A stretch of DNA of 64,000 nucleotides from Struthidea cinerea (lineage: Eukaryota; Chordata; Aves; Passeriformes; Corcoracidae). This document shows, in pieces, positions 50,718 through 61,787 of this stretch (positions are counted from its first letter, which is position 1; each line of letters starts with the position of its first letter). A program made the position numbers and the translations under genes. The stretch lies in NCBI GenBank assembly GCA_013397865.1, contig VZTI01004617.1:428821-492820 (forward strand). Direction: 5' to 3'. The notes under the pieces are model-generated. The model was given only the letters and a program-made list of their open reading frames with translations, did not search any database and was not told where the DNA came from.

Positions 50718-51443
50718 CTAGAATTTAAAGACTTTATTGACAAAAAGCAATAGTCAGTGGGGAAAGAGCCACACAAATGGCAAACCTTTGGGACTTTACA
50801 AACATGCACATAATTAAATCCTCAGCAGCTCGAGTCTGCCTGAGATGGAAGGGGCTACAACAAATGACAGATTCTTCTAAACTCTTTTTGTTCCCAATGC
50901 AACCCACAAGCTTTGCTGCCCTTCGCCAAATTGTCAGAGTCCTGACACAAACCATTTGAATTTCAATATTTGCATTTCTGAGGGGAGGAGAAATGGGGCT
51001 TGAAGATTTCATACGGTTCAATGTGAAGCATTCCAAACTCCCAGAGTCTCCCCAAGCCACGGCGAAGGCATTGTGTGTGTGTCCCTGTGGAATCTGTAAC
51101 CGAGATAAGCTCCGTTCCTTCCTGTGAGGACAGGAAGCATGGAAACAATTTGTTTCGTGCAACCTTCTGTTTCCACATCTCTTTGGTAATTTGTTTGAGG
51201 ACTTGAAGTTATCTCTGGCAAACAATTTATCTTGGCAGTATTATTGGTGGTGGAAATGGGTTCCACACCACCGGGACCTGCAGAAGAACCAAGTCCTGAC
51301 ATGTCTGGGGATGTTTTTAGCGTGACAACACCAACGCTGTGTGTATTAAAACAAGTCCAAGAGCTGCTCCACGTGTTCAGCAAAAGTGTGGGGAGGAAAA
51401 TACTCAACTGACTTGTTTTTAAGATCAGGAGGAAATGAGAAAT
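50718..51443 (-). CDS. Candidate terminal exon of an unidentified minus-strand gene
   Basis: On the minus strand a yeast-like perfect branch site (TACTAAC) is followed about 45 nt later by acceptor CAG. An open run of 31 codons then reaches TAA at 51346-51348. The peptide contains FPPDLKNKSVEYFPPHTF and ends HVEQLLDLF. About 610 nt downstream is AATAAA (50733-50738), with an A-rich stretch about 15 nt beyond. This is the layout of a last exon with 3' UTR. I do not recognise the peptide, and I found no convincing upstream exon; it could lie in or beyond the assembly gap. A retrocopy is the alternative, because the A-rich stretch sits where a poly(A) tail would. Only the 3' part to about 51346 would be untranslated. 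Confidence 0.3.
50733..50738 (-). terminator. Poly(A) signal AATAAA, minus strand
   Basis: AATAAAG about 15 nt before an A8-G-A4 stretch on the minus strand. It ends the candidate terminal exon at 50718-51443. Confidence 0.4.
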
Positions 51444-51954
51444 CTGCGACTGATACACAAGGAAAAAGCAAGCTGACTTTAAGAATTCCTTGTTAGTATA
51501 AATTTAAGCTTCTGCATACTGTCTTAAGCATCTGCAATATTGCTAAAAATAGATGACATAGCACCTAACTTTTTTTGTAACTCCTGGGAAATTCTGGTGT
51601 CTCAGCCATCCTGAGATAAAAGCACAAGAATGGTAGTTTTCTCAAGGGTTAAGATCACTATAATTTAATATAGTAGTGTAATAAATATAATACATCTAAT
51701 AATATAATATCTGCTTTGTTCTCATGCCTGCATAAATGACATATGAGCTACATTAAGGAAAACACAGAGGGAGAACGAAGCTTTAGAAAAAGATCAGTTC
51801 TTATGTTTTTATGTCTACAGATATTTACATAATTATATTTGAATAGCAGAGACACTGGCATCAACTGATTTCGTTTCGTATGTGAAACCCAGCTGTTGGG
51901 AAAAAGACTATTATATGTAAAATCAAGGTTTTCATCACAGAAGAAGAGACAAAC

Positions 51955-52044
51955 AGGCATGTGAGCAGCCGTATTTTATTGCACTTATCAGCACACACGA
52001 CCGTTGTGCGCTGGCTGCCCGTGTCCCACTAGATGGTGGTCATG
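51955..52044 (-). other. Candidate short terminal exon of an unidentified minus-strand gene
   Basis: A long pyrimidine tract ending TTTTTTTTCTTGTAG is followed by CATGACCACCATCTAG and, about 50 nt later, AATAAA (51975-51980). This is how a compact last exon of a housekeeping-type gene looks: a handful of codons (possibly ending M-T-T-I) and a very short 3' UTR. Frame and gene are unknown and no partner exon was found. Confidence 0.25.
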
Positions 52045-52370
52045 CTACAAGAAAAAAAAGGATGCAGAAGCGTGCCCGAGTTGTCATCGTTTCTGTTTGT
52101 CATCCTTCTGCATTTTTTACGTGTTTTAAAAAAAACCTCAGCTCACACACTGCAAGGTTTGTTGTTTTGCCTCTACTTTTTAAGCCACTGGGTCTGTATT
52201 TCTCCTAATACACAGTGGGAAATCCTGAATGAGTGTCATGTAATATTATTTCCATATCAAACAATTTAACTACTGATGTTCAAGCACAGGCTGACCAAAT
52301 TTAGTGAACTGCTGAACATGCTCTTGAATTAGGTGCCAAATCACCTTTCTGAGATTCTCAGAAGTGAAAT

Positions 52371-52510
52371 CAGAGTCGCAGAATAGTTTGGGTTGGAAGG
52401 GACCTTAAAGCTCATCCAGTTCCACCTCCTGCCATGGGTAGGGACACCTCCTGCTATCCCAGGTTGCTCCAGACCCCATCCAACCTGGCCTTGAACACTT
52501 CCAGGGGTGA
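52371..52510 (-). mobile_element. CR1 LINE 3' end
   Basis: CAGAGTCGCAGAATAGTTTG then GGTTGGAAGGGACCTTAAAG, ending near TTCCAGGGGTGAGG. Confidence 0.92.
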
Positions 52511-52756
52511 GGTATGAGTTAATGAGGGATTGTAATGAAATATGTGTAGACATAAAGCAAAAATTCTTCGTGGAGAAACTGAAGTAAAACCCGTGTTCAG
52601 TTCTCGCAGGGGCAGGGTGATGTCCTGCTGCTGGTGATGAAGCCTCCAGAGGGATACAGATCTCCAGGGAGGCAGTAACACCACGAGGCATCACTTGGCA
52701 GCCTACAAATTCAGCTTTACTCTCAAATCCTGAGTGAGCCCATGAGGTGTGATAAG

Positions 52757-53450
52757 ACAAAGTGCTGGGTGATGCACATGGGTCGGGGCACCCCCGGTTC
52801 AAACCAGGCTGGGGATGAGCAGATGGAGAGCAGTCCTGGGAGAAGGATTTAGGGGTGTTGGTGGGTGAGAGGCCGCACATGCCCCAGCCCAGAAACTCCC
52901 CATGACCTGGGCTGATCCCCCAGCGTGGAGTGCAGGAAAGGCGAGGGGATCGTGCCCCTCTGCCCTGCCCAGGTGAGACCCCACCTGCAGAGCTGCCCCA
53001 GCCCTGGGGCCCAGCACAGGAAGGACCTGGAGCTGCTGGAGAGAGGCCAGAGGAGGCACCAGGATGATCAGAGGGATGGAGCAGCTCTGCTGCGAGAGCT
53101 GGGATTGTTCAACCTGGAAAAGAGAAACTTCAAGGTGACCTAATTGTGGCCTTGCAGCGCCTGAAGGGAACCCACAGGAAAGATGGAATGCGACTATTTA
53201 TAAGACCACGTAGCGAGAGGACCAGAGGGAACGACCTCAAACTGACAGAGCAGGTTTGGATTAGACGTTAGGAGGAAATTCTCCCCTGTGAGGGTGGGGA
53301 GGCCCTGGCACAGCCTGCCCAAAGAAGCTGTGGCCGCCCCATCCCTGGCAGCGTCCCAGGCGGGCTCCGACAGCGCTCGGCGCACCCTGGGCAGTGTCCC
53401 TGCCCGAGGCGGGGGGTGGGACGGGCCGATCCCTGCGGTCCCTCCCCGCC
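52757..53450 (+). mobile_element. Longest CR1 copy in the window (about 690 bp), with GC-shifted 3' end
   Basis: Starts at GACAAAGTGCTGGGTGATGC. It includes CAGGAAAGGCGAGGGGATCG, ACCTGGAGCTGCTGGAGAGA and the standard 3' blocks, then fades into CpG-rich sequence where AT-rich tail bases are replaced by G and C. It abuts the GC-rich gap region. No intact reverse-transcriptase frame. Confidence 0.85.
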
Positions 53451-53550
53451 GGGGCCGCTCCACGTCGGGCATTGCGGGTGTGCCCGGGCGCGGCGCGGCC
53501 CCGCTCCTGCCCTCACGGCCGCTGCAGGGCCGCCGCAGGGCCGCTCCGGG
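53400..53550 (+). promoter_or_regulatory. GC-rich edge of the probable ZDHHC7 promoter/first exon
   Basis: The last 150 bp before the gap are very GC- and CpG-rich (for example CCCGGGCGCGGCGCGGCCCC). This marks the margin of a CpG island, the usual setting of a housekeeping-gene first exon. It is upstream of and co-oriented with ZDHHC7, about 7.9 kb from the first coding exon. The left part is the decayed tail of a CR1 copy. Assignment to ZDHHC7 is inference from position. Confidence 0.4.
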
Positions 53551-53988
53551 NNNNNNNNNNNNNNNNNNNNNNNNNNNNNNNNNNNNNNNNNNNNNNNNNN
53601 NNNNNNNNNNNNNNNNNNNNNNNNNNNNNNNNNNNNNNNNNNNNNNNNNNNNNNNNNNNNNNNNNNNNNNNNNNNNNNNNNNNNNNNNNNNNNNNNNNNN
53701 NNNNNNNNNNNNNNNNNNNNNNNNNNNNNNNNNNNNNNNNNNNNNNNNNNNNNNNNNNNNNNNNNNNNNNNNNNNNNNNNNNNNNNNNNNNNNNNNNNNN
53801 NNNNNNNNNNNNNNNNNNNNNNNNNNNNNNNNNNNNNNNNNNNNNNNNNNNNNNNNNNNNNNNNNNNNNNNNNNNNNNNNNNNNNNNNNNNNNNNNNNNN
53901 NNNNNNNNNNNNNNNNNNNNNNNNNNNNNNNNNNNNNNNNNNNNNNNNNNNNNNNNNNNNNNNNNNNNNNNNNNNNNNNNNNNNNNNN
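53551..53988. other. Assembly gap, 438 N
   Basis: A run of 438 Ns flanked on the left by extreme GC and on the right by an A-run (AAAAAAAATTAAAAATCG). The missing DNA is probably GC-rich and may include the ZDHHC7 first exon. Translated frames running through it are meaningless. Confidence 0.98.
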
Positions 53989-55649
53989 AAAAAAAATTAA
54001 AAATCGTCCATCAGCAGCTATGCGAGGAAGCCTGGACGTGTCCCTGAGCCCCAGCGCGGGTGTTGTAGAGTCCGAGCTGCCGCCGTGGGAAGCTGGAAGG
54101 GCAGGGAGCAGCTCCCATTTGACTCCCACCTTTCCAGCCGTGCCCTGGCGCTTGCTCCAGGGAGTTTCCCTGATTTATGTGGTTCTAGTTTTCCTTATTT
54201 CCAGGAGGGAAGAACAGCGCTTGCAGGAAGTGAGAATGCAAATAGCTCTCAAATGAGAGGGTGGGTTCGTGCAGCACAGCGTGAGTGTGATGTGTGCCAT
54301 AAAAAAAAGGGATTGGGAAACCACTGGCTACTTTTTGTGCTGAATATCCACTCGCATGATGGTATCAGGATGCAGAATTACAGTGATGTAACTGTTTGCT
54401 TTGCTGGAGACATAATTAGGTTGAAGTCGCCGTGACTGTTCACATTAACAGACTTAAATTAGCTCTTTTGAAGTGAATGCTCTCTGACTTTGAAAATTTA
54501 CAGATAAAAAGGAGCCGTACTGGTTCATTAGGAGATGAAACTGATGTGAAATTTTAGCGGTTTGAGATTAGAGTTAAATAGCTGAGAGCTCTTTGTGGCT
54601 GAAAGGAATTGGTAATACTTTTATCTCTCTAAAGCTTCTTGGTTTTCCTTTAGCACAGTATATATTGTATCATCCAGATCTGCTGTATTTCTTTTTTATG
54701 CCTTTTATAAGGACAGAGAACTTTTAAAGAAAGTGAATTGATGGAATTTTGCAGCGGTCGAAAGGCTGAACATGAAGAACATTGAGGAAATGTGAGGATT
54801 TATGCGTCTGATATGAGGAACAATTGAAACAAAGGCTTGAACGTTCCTCTAATGGATACTGAAAGTTGCTAGTGAGAAAGTTTGACCAATAGCATTATTT
54901 TTAGAACCTGGAAGGAAGAATCACATGGACGTGGATGTGGATGTGGATATAATAGCTGACATAAAAATGTGCTTGCCAGCTTGATATCACAGTGCAGTCA
55001 CTGTATGTGATACCTGAGCTCTCCTCAACTGAGTGTGAGGATAGAGCATGCACTGATGAATGCAAAAATTAGCAATAAAAAAATTACTCTCTTAAGTAGG
55101 ATGTGATTCATCCAATTGCTGTCTGCAAAGAGGTAAAACAATGTTGATATTGGTGTAAGCCTGCAGCCTTCTGGAGTCTAATCTGAATTCGAGCCTGTGG
55201 CCCTGTTCCAGAAGAGGCAGAAATCACAGCCCAGCCATAGATTATGTTCGTGTCCTTCTCAAGTGAAGGTTGTTCAGTCCAGGAGTGTTTTGTCCTTGCT
55301 GCTGTACCCCAGTGACCTCTTGGTGTACCAGATATTGTATTTGGTTCTTTGCTGGGCAGAAAAGTCTTGTGTAATATATTTTCTTTGACTTTCATATCTC
55401 TGGGTGAAAGATGTGTTTTTGAAAAGATACCCTGCTGAACATCTCAGGTGTCACTATGTGCTTATCAAGAGTGACTTGGTATCACAAATCTGTTTTAAAT
55501 CTGATAGCAAAGCTTTGCAATACTTTGTATAAATATGTGTTCTGAATACGTGCATAGGGGTGTTTTCTTTTGTTTTTAATAACTTCTTTTACCGTGAATC
55601 CTCATTTCTGGGTTTTGAGGATGTTTGTAAAGATACTACTGGCATAAAT

Positions 55650-55885
55650 CGTAGAAATGGTTTGGGTGGGAAGGGACCTTAGAGATCATCTTGTTCCCCA
55701 CCCCCTGTGGGAACATCTTCAACTAGATGGGATTGCTCAGAGCTCTGTCCAGCCTGGCCTTGAACAATTCCAGGGATGGGGCAGCCACAGCTTCTTTGGG
55801 CAGCCTGTGCCGGGGCCTCACCACCCTCACAGGGAAGAATTCATTCTGTATATCTAAACTAAATTTCTTCTCTTCCAGTTTGAAA
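55650..55885 (-). mobile_element. CR1 LINE 3' end in ZDHHC7 intron
   Basis: AGAAATGGTTTGGGTGGGAA to CACAGGGAAGAATTCATTCT and the degraded continuation. Confidence 0.92.
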
Positions 55886-57260
55886 GGATACAGAAGTAAT
55901 TAGGTGATCAACTTCCCAATAAGACCTTCCTACTTACGCTGAAGTACTTCTAGTATACCCTTAGTCTGAGATGATTTAGAAGCAGCACATCCCCTTTTCA
56001 AAGCTGGAAAGGAGCAATTCCAGTGTTTCCCCATGGACTGGCTTCAGGAGAATTATTACAGTAGCTTGAAGCTTGACTGTACTAAATATGTACTTAATGA
56101 ATGTTCTCTTCAATGTGTTGCACCCAAGCAGTCTCACATTGATTCCGTGTTCCACTGTGACCTGTCCCTGTGTGCCTGCGGTAGAGCAGAGATGGACCAG
56201 CATAAGGAAAGGGCTGCAAGGTATAAATGGGAAATTCAAGAGATAAATACTTAAAATATATTAAGTTACAGCAAAAGCAGCAGGGATTTGAAAAGATGGA
56301 GAGCTGTGCCACTGAGGATGGATTTGGGGATATGTTGATGATAGCACTTCAGGGTTGTGCCATGGGTCTCCATCACAAGCTGTTTCAGCTGCTCCTCTCC
56401 AGACTTGTGTGTGCTTTGCTAAGGACATCCCAGATTCCTGAACTGCTGTGAGGGTGGCTGCTAAACCAGTCACTGGGAAAGAATTGAAACAAGCCACGGA
56501 TGATTTTTTTAAATACCTTTGCAGTTTGGCTTGCCTGGATCTGTAGTAAAAAGTAGGTGATTCTTCTAAATTAGCCGTGACTCTGTGCAGACATTATCTG
56601 ATGGATATTCATCTGGCAGCAGTGAACAGTCCAAATTGCCCATGGAGTTGGATGCAGGAGGAGGTTGCCTGCTTGGTTTACTTAAAGCTCAGAAGTTCCT
56701 GGAATTAATGTTTATCCTGTAACGTTTTAGGCAGATTACAGGGCTGTGATTTTGATTTGCCAATGCTCCGCTTCCAGGTAGGATTTAAATCCATCGTGTG
56801 TAAGTGCTGCAGGATTATTATTCTGATGTGCAATGTGTGTTGGTGCCCCTACAACTGTTGAGAGCAATCAGAAATGCTGAAATAAAGGCACTTTTTTTAT
56901 TGTGTCACCACTGAAATGGGAGGAAACTTAGGAACTGTCCATTGTGTAGCTTGAAGGAAAAGGCAACCAAAAAAATTCATGCTTTGACAGCTGATGGATT
57001 TTTAGCCTGTATATAAATTCTTACTTGTTTAAAAAAATTACAGAGAAATAAGCTTTTCTTTTTTCCTCCACCAATGCTTTTCTATTCTTCCTCAAAAAAT
57101 AGCAGGGAAAAGGACTGTTCTTAACCCTGAAGTGCCCGGTTTTTCAATTTCATTACCAGTTCAGGGGCCTTATGATACAATTAGTTACGTTGTGTCATTT
57201 ACCTTCCCAATGCCCTTGGGTAACCTTCTTCCACTAAAACCAGTCATTTTACAGGACTCT

Positions 57261-57295
57261 CTTTCTGGTGATCATGAGTCATGATCACCAGAAAG
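57261..57295. repeat. Near-perfect short palindrome, 17-bp arms
   Basis: CTTTCTGGTGATCATGA, one G, then its exact reverse complement. In a ZDHHC7 intron. Too short to be an assembly foldback by itself; it could be a cruciform or a dimeric transcription-factor site. Confidence 0.95.
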
Positions 57296-58234
57296 TTGTT
57301 TGGGGGATTTTTTATTCCAATGGTGTTTCTGCATTTTAGGCCTGAGTTTCCGTACCAGTGAGGTGCAGGTCAGGTGGCACGTTCCCAACCTGAGAATTTC
57401 AAGTAACACCTAAGAGCGGAACTGGATTGGGTCAGGTTTAATTTAACCACGTGTGCAAACAGATGATGTTGTGCATGAAGCATTGAATAATTTAGTGTTA
57501 TCTTCTGGTGCTAGATAATGGTTTGGAAAAGGTCAAATTAAAAACTGTTGCTCGGTGTATTAGAGGTTGGAGTGTATTGCTTTGTCCTTTTGTACTCTTC
57601 AGTATGCAACAAAGAGTAGATTGGTTAGGAGAGGCATTGAAGCAAATAAATGAAGAGTAGAGGGAAGCTGTGAGCGTCTCAGTGGGGATGCTGAGCTCTT
57701 CATAAAGGGAGAGCTTTCAAACATTGATCCTCTTCCCTTCGAGGGTCCGAGGTGGGAGCAGCTGGAGAGGAGAAGGACAGGGGAAATCACATGAGAATGC
57801 CTTAATCCATTATTTTTGCAAAGCTGGTCCGAGGGGACACTTGCACATAAACCAGTAACTGCTGAGGCTGTGATAAACACAGATTTTTGCATAGGATTGC
57901 AGTTGGGATTAGGGACTGGCTGAACAAATCACATCCCTGTCTTGTCAATAAACTCGCCGTGAGCAATTGCAGCTGATTACTGTGACTTGAATATTTCACC
58001 TGCAGAGGCTGAGTGTGTCGTGTTCCATTGCCTGTCATCCTCAGCTCCGAACGGGTGGGTGACACTGCACATTAATGCGAGACACTCAACCTGTCTGCTC
58101 GCGTGTCTCTGCTCAGCTGCCACCAAATGCCACGTCAGTGACAACTTAATGGTTGTGGATTTCACAATATTGTGAAGTTTAAGAAAAGTCTAAAAGCTTA
58201 TTTGTAAAGCAAACCACAAAGCAATCACAGCTTC

Positions 58235-58492
58235 CTGCGGTGATACGGAAGATAGGAGGGGATGGTTTTAAACGACAAGAGGGTCAGTTGGGATTTGATA
58301 GTGGAAGTTTTTTACAATGAGGGTGCACAGGTTGCCCAGAGATGCTGTGAATGCCTCATGCCTGGAAACGTCCAAGCTCAGGTTGGATGGGGGCTTGGAA
58401 GAACCTGGGATAGTGGGAGGTGTCCCTGCCCATGGCAGGGGGTTGGACTAGGTGACATTTAAAGGTCCCTTCCAACCCAATCTATTCAATAA
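58235..58492 (+). mobile_element. CR1 LINE 3' end in ZDHHC7 intron
   Basis: GAGGGTGCACAGGTTGCCCA, GGAGGTGTCCCTGCCCATGG and CCCTTCCAACCCAATCTATT. 5'-truncated. Confidence 0.92.
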
Positions 58493-61026
58493 TTGTGGTA
58501 TGTGCATAATAAACATTTGCAGTACCGTTTAGTCTTGCAGTAGAATGTTTGGATTTGTTTGAATAAGAGACTTCTCCTTTTCAATTCCCCTTGAACTGGG
58601 AAACTTTGAAAATGTGTACTGAAGGAGTCCATCAGTAATGTTCTATTTGGAGTATCTATGTCTAACAAGCTGCTTTCAGAAGCTTTCCTTTTCAAGAAAG
58701 TGGCTTTGTATTTGCTGTACCTCTTAAATGTCAGAATCCTTATGTTACTCTCAAAATATATTAATTTAACCTTGCAAATGAGAGAGATTTCCACATCACA
58801 AAACTTACTTCAAATAAATAGAAAATAAAACAAATGAAGAAAGAAGCCCTAGGTACTTCTTTAGGCAGCTTTAATCAGACAGCAATTCAGGCCCACACCT
58901 CTTCTGTTCTCTTCCCCAAATAGAAATGTAATGTGAGGTTTTGTGCTGCAATCCTGCTCCAAGTGCCATGTGGTGATTTCCAAAAGTTAACAGCTAAAAA
59001 TGTCAAGTTCTCAAGTACCTGGTTTTCTAAACAAAATACAAACTTTTTCCTTGTAGCTACAATGCAGTGTGTTTCAAAGTGCTACTATTGATGTTTATTA
59101 TTTGTATTTAACAGTATTTTCCTGATGCAGCTTTGCTAATCAGTTTGTTGGTGATGTCTTTTCAGATTACATCAGACATGATTATGTGAATAGCCTGGGA
59201 TAGCCCAAAGGCAGGACAGGATGTCAGAATAACATACAAAACATTTTTGAGGTATTTGTTTTGAGTTTATTTTATTGCGCTAAATTTTTTTTTGGTTGTC
59301 TTTAAGACATTTAAGCGAAATGAATGCAGTAATTCTGTGCAATTCCATACTTAAAACGTTCCTTAAAAGTTTTATAAGCCCTTTTTTGATGGAGTAATAA
59401 CTGATTTGCATAGTTATCTTCGTATTCCAGCTGCTAATTACGGAGTTTTATGAAACTTGGGTTTTCTTGACCACAAGGGCTGGTGATGTCCCAGAGTGCT
59501 ATTGGACTTAATTGGCATAGATTGTGGTTTTAACTATGAACATTTAGACAGATTAGGCTAATTTAAAGTGGATGAAAAGAGGGCCTTGTCTAGGTTAAGT
59601 TAAGCTTGAATTACTTTTAAGGGAGGTGAATTTCATTCTTTCCTAAGGTAATTTTTTAGTGTGTGACAACTTCATCCTTGGTTTAGCAGCTGCATTCTGG
59701 TGAGAGAGAGGACTTTAGTCCGAAAAAACCCCAATGTGTGGACAGAAAACACAATTTAACTCCTGGGAATTGCAATAGATCCAAGCAGCAGAGCTGAATT
59801 GCAGCTTGTTCTGTTCCACAAGCAGAGAATGTGTCCTTCAGACACCTCGCTGTGTCCTGGGAGCTTCCCAGCTATTTTTGCCGTTGCTGTCGCATCTCTC
59901 TGCTGCATCTGCATATATTTATTTTCATTTCTGGTTTCTTGGATTGCTCCTGCCTGGTTCTGCCACCAAGGCTCAAGGATCAGAAGGATTTCCTGGGCAG
60001 AATGTGTTTATCTGCTTCCTGACAGGGAGTTTCTAAAGGGTTTAGACAAACATAGATTCATCAAAACCCATCTCAGTGCCGCTCTCTTCACCTGGTAATG
60101 GTCACTTGGACCATTCTAGAGGAACAAAGTGATCCCATATTCAAGGTCTTGGGATGGAAATTGCAGTGCCATAATCCCTACAGTCATATATAGGCTGCCA
60201 TTAATAAGGGGGGGAAAAGGGAGACCTCTGTGTGCCTGTCATAAATCAATAGAAATGCTTTGAAGTTTCTCTCAGACGTAGCCTTTAATAGCATGAATCA
60301 ATATGATTTTTAGAACACAGTATACTTTTAAAGCAGCAGGATATTCTTCAGGCCTGATGTTTAAGCTTTAATTTGTCTCCTGTTTGTTGATAGCGCTTCA
60401 GTTCTGCCATTCCATATCTTTCCTTGGGAGAGATGTCTGGGAAATAATTCTGTTTTCATGAGAACTGTTAAGGCTTCAAGTCTGGTTTCTGCTCCACATT
60501 GGAAGGACAACAAAGCCCTAAAAGAGTTTTCATGAAATTAAATTAATTAATGTGTTCTTTGAAAATCTGATTCATTTAATCCGTTGCCATGTTAATTTTA
60601 CCACAGCCATTTGTTTCCCTTAAGTTTGGGCTGATCTGAGACCGTTTTATAAATTATCCAATATATCTTTGTAACAGGCTTGTGGTTTTTCCAAAACAAT
60701 TGCATTTTTGTCAACAAATTTAGCCGCTTTCTAACTTGCTTGTTTGTTGTGAGCAATGTAATAGAACAGCTTTATTTCCATCCTGGTTTTCCTTTCTGCT
60801 CTTCCCTCACTTACTGGAGCAGAATGAAAAGTCAACAGTCTGGTGCTATAATTTGCTGTTTTCAGAGAGACATGAGCTGTAATTTAATGAAGACTTTGCC
60901 ATTTTAGTTTGAGATAAAAGAGAGAAGTTGTGTTTTTAACAGAAGAGGAGTAGTGGTTTATGGGCACAGCATGATGGAAATGAAACCAGTCTAAAATCCC
61001 TTTGTCAGGCATTTAAGTTGCATGTC

Positions 61027-61300
61027 TGTGGTGGGTTAACCCTGGCTGGACACCCACCAAAGCTGGTCTGTGACTGCCCGCAGCTGGAAAGGCGAGAGAA
61101 AATATAAAAAAAGGCTTGTGGGTTGAGATAAGGGCAGGAGAGATCACTCAGAAATTACCATCACAGGCTTGGCCTGGGGAAATCAGCCTAATTTATTACC
61201 AATGCCATTAGAGTAAAATAAGAAGAAATAAAAACTAAATCTTAAAAACAAAACCTTAAAATGTGTCCTGCCTCCTTTCATCTTCATCTTTGTGTAGTCA
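61027..61300 (+). mobile_element. ERV LTR fragment upstream of the ZDHHC7 coding exon
   Basis: Begins TGTGGTGGGTTAACCCTGGC and contains CACCAAAGCTG, GAGAGAAAATATAA, GGGTTGAGATAAGG and an AATTTATTACCAATG block. I recognise this as a common avian retroviral LTR family. The 3' part is degraded and the end is approximate. It sits in the intron 160-430 bp before the ZDHHC7 acceptor. Confidence 0.7.
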
Positions 61301-61458
61301 TAGAATCGTTCAGGTGTTGATCAAAAAGAATCTCAGTTCTGTTTTGAAGCTGGACATGCTCTATCTCCCAGAAACGAAAACCCAGAGCCACCTGTGCTCA
61401 GTTTCCTCATAGTTAATTAATAATAATGACGATGGTGATGGTGTCTTTGTCCCTGCAG

Positions 61459-61475
61459 GGCGAGGCCAGCAAACC
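61459..61475 (+). other. ZDHHC7: 5' UTR portion of ZDHHC7 exon 2
   Basis: Seventeen bases between the acceptor AG and the ATG. Their presence shows that the ZDHHC7 transcript starts in at least one upstream non-coding exon. Confidence 0.8.
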
Positions 61476-61787
61476 ATGCAGTCATCAGGGCACCGCTTCC
61501 GCGATGTCGAGCACCACCCGCTCCTGGCCGACAATGACAGCTACGACTCCTCCTCCTCCTCCTCAGAGGCCGACATGGCCGAGAGGGTCTGGTTCATCCG
61601 GGATGGCTGTGGCATGGTCTGTGCCATCATGACCTGGCTCCTGGTGGTCTATGCAGACTTCGTAGTGACTTTTGTCATGTTGCTGCCTTCCAAAGACTTT
61701 TGGTACTCTGTGATCAATGGGGTTCTCTTTAACTGCTTGGCAGTGCTGGCTCTGTCGTCGCATCTGAGGACTATGCTGACTGATCCA
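61476..61787 (+). CDS. ZDHHC7: First coding exon of palmitoyltransferase ZDHHC7 (5' partial gene)
   Basis: ZDHHC7 is a Golgi-associated DHHC-family S-acyltransferase that attaches palmitate to cysteines of membrane-associated proteins. This exon encodes the first 104 residues, opening MQSSGHRFRDVEHHPLLADN, followed by the serine run and acidic linker typical of the ZDHHC7/ZDHHC3 pair. Two membrane spans follow at about residues 46-69 and 76-96, then SSHLRTMLTDP. The 5' acceptor is CCCTGCAG at 61451-61458, leaving 17 nt of 5' UTR in the exon, and the ATG has A at -3. The donor GTAAGT begins at 61788 in phase 0. The N-terminus matches human ZDHHC7 closely from memory. The cysteine-rich domain and DHHC motif are encoded beyond the window. 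Upstream non-coding exon(s) probably lie near the gap at 53551. Confidence 0.96.

Larger units (their letters stand above)
53989..61458 (+). other. ZDHHC7: ZDHHC7 5' intron(s)
   Basis: AT-rich intronic-looking sequence with two CR1 copies, one LTR fragment, a small GGATGT triplication at 54945, and a short palindrome. No coding exon was found; non-coding 5' exons could be hidden. Confidence 0.5.

Noticed and set aside
50734..51225. 163-codon open frame, minus strand
   Set aside because: It lies in the apparent 3' UTR, ends at the poly(A) signal, and shows no known motif.
53194..54256. Frames up to 322 codons through the Ns
   Set aside because: Most residues are unknown bases; the real ends are CR1 and GC-rich sequence.
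59799..60098. 99-codon open frame with a hydrophobic stretch, plus strand
   Set aside because: Intronic, no splice sites or homology; three overlapping frames are open together.
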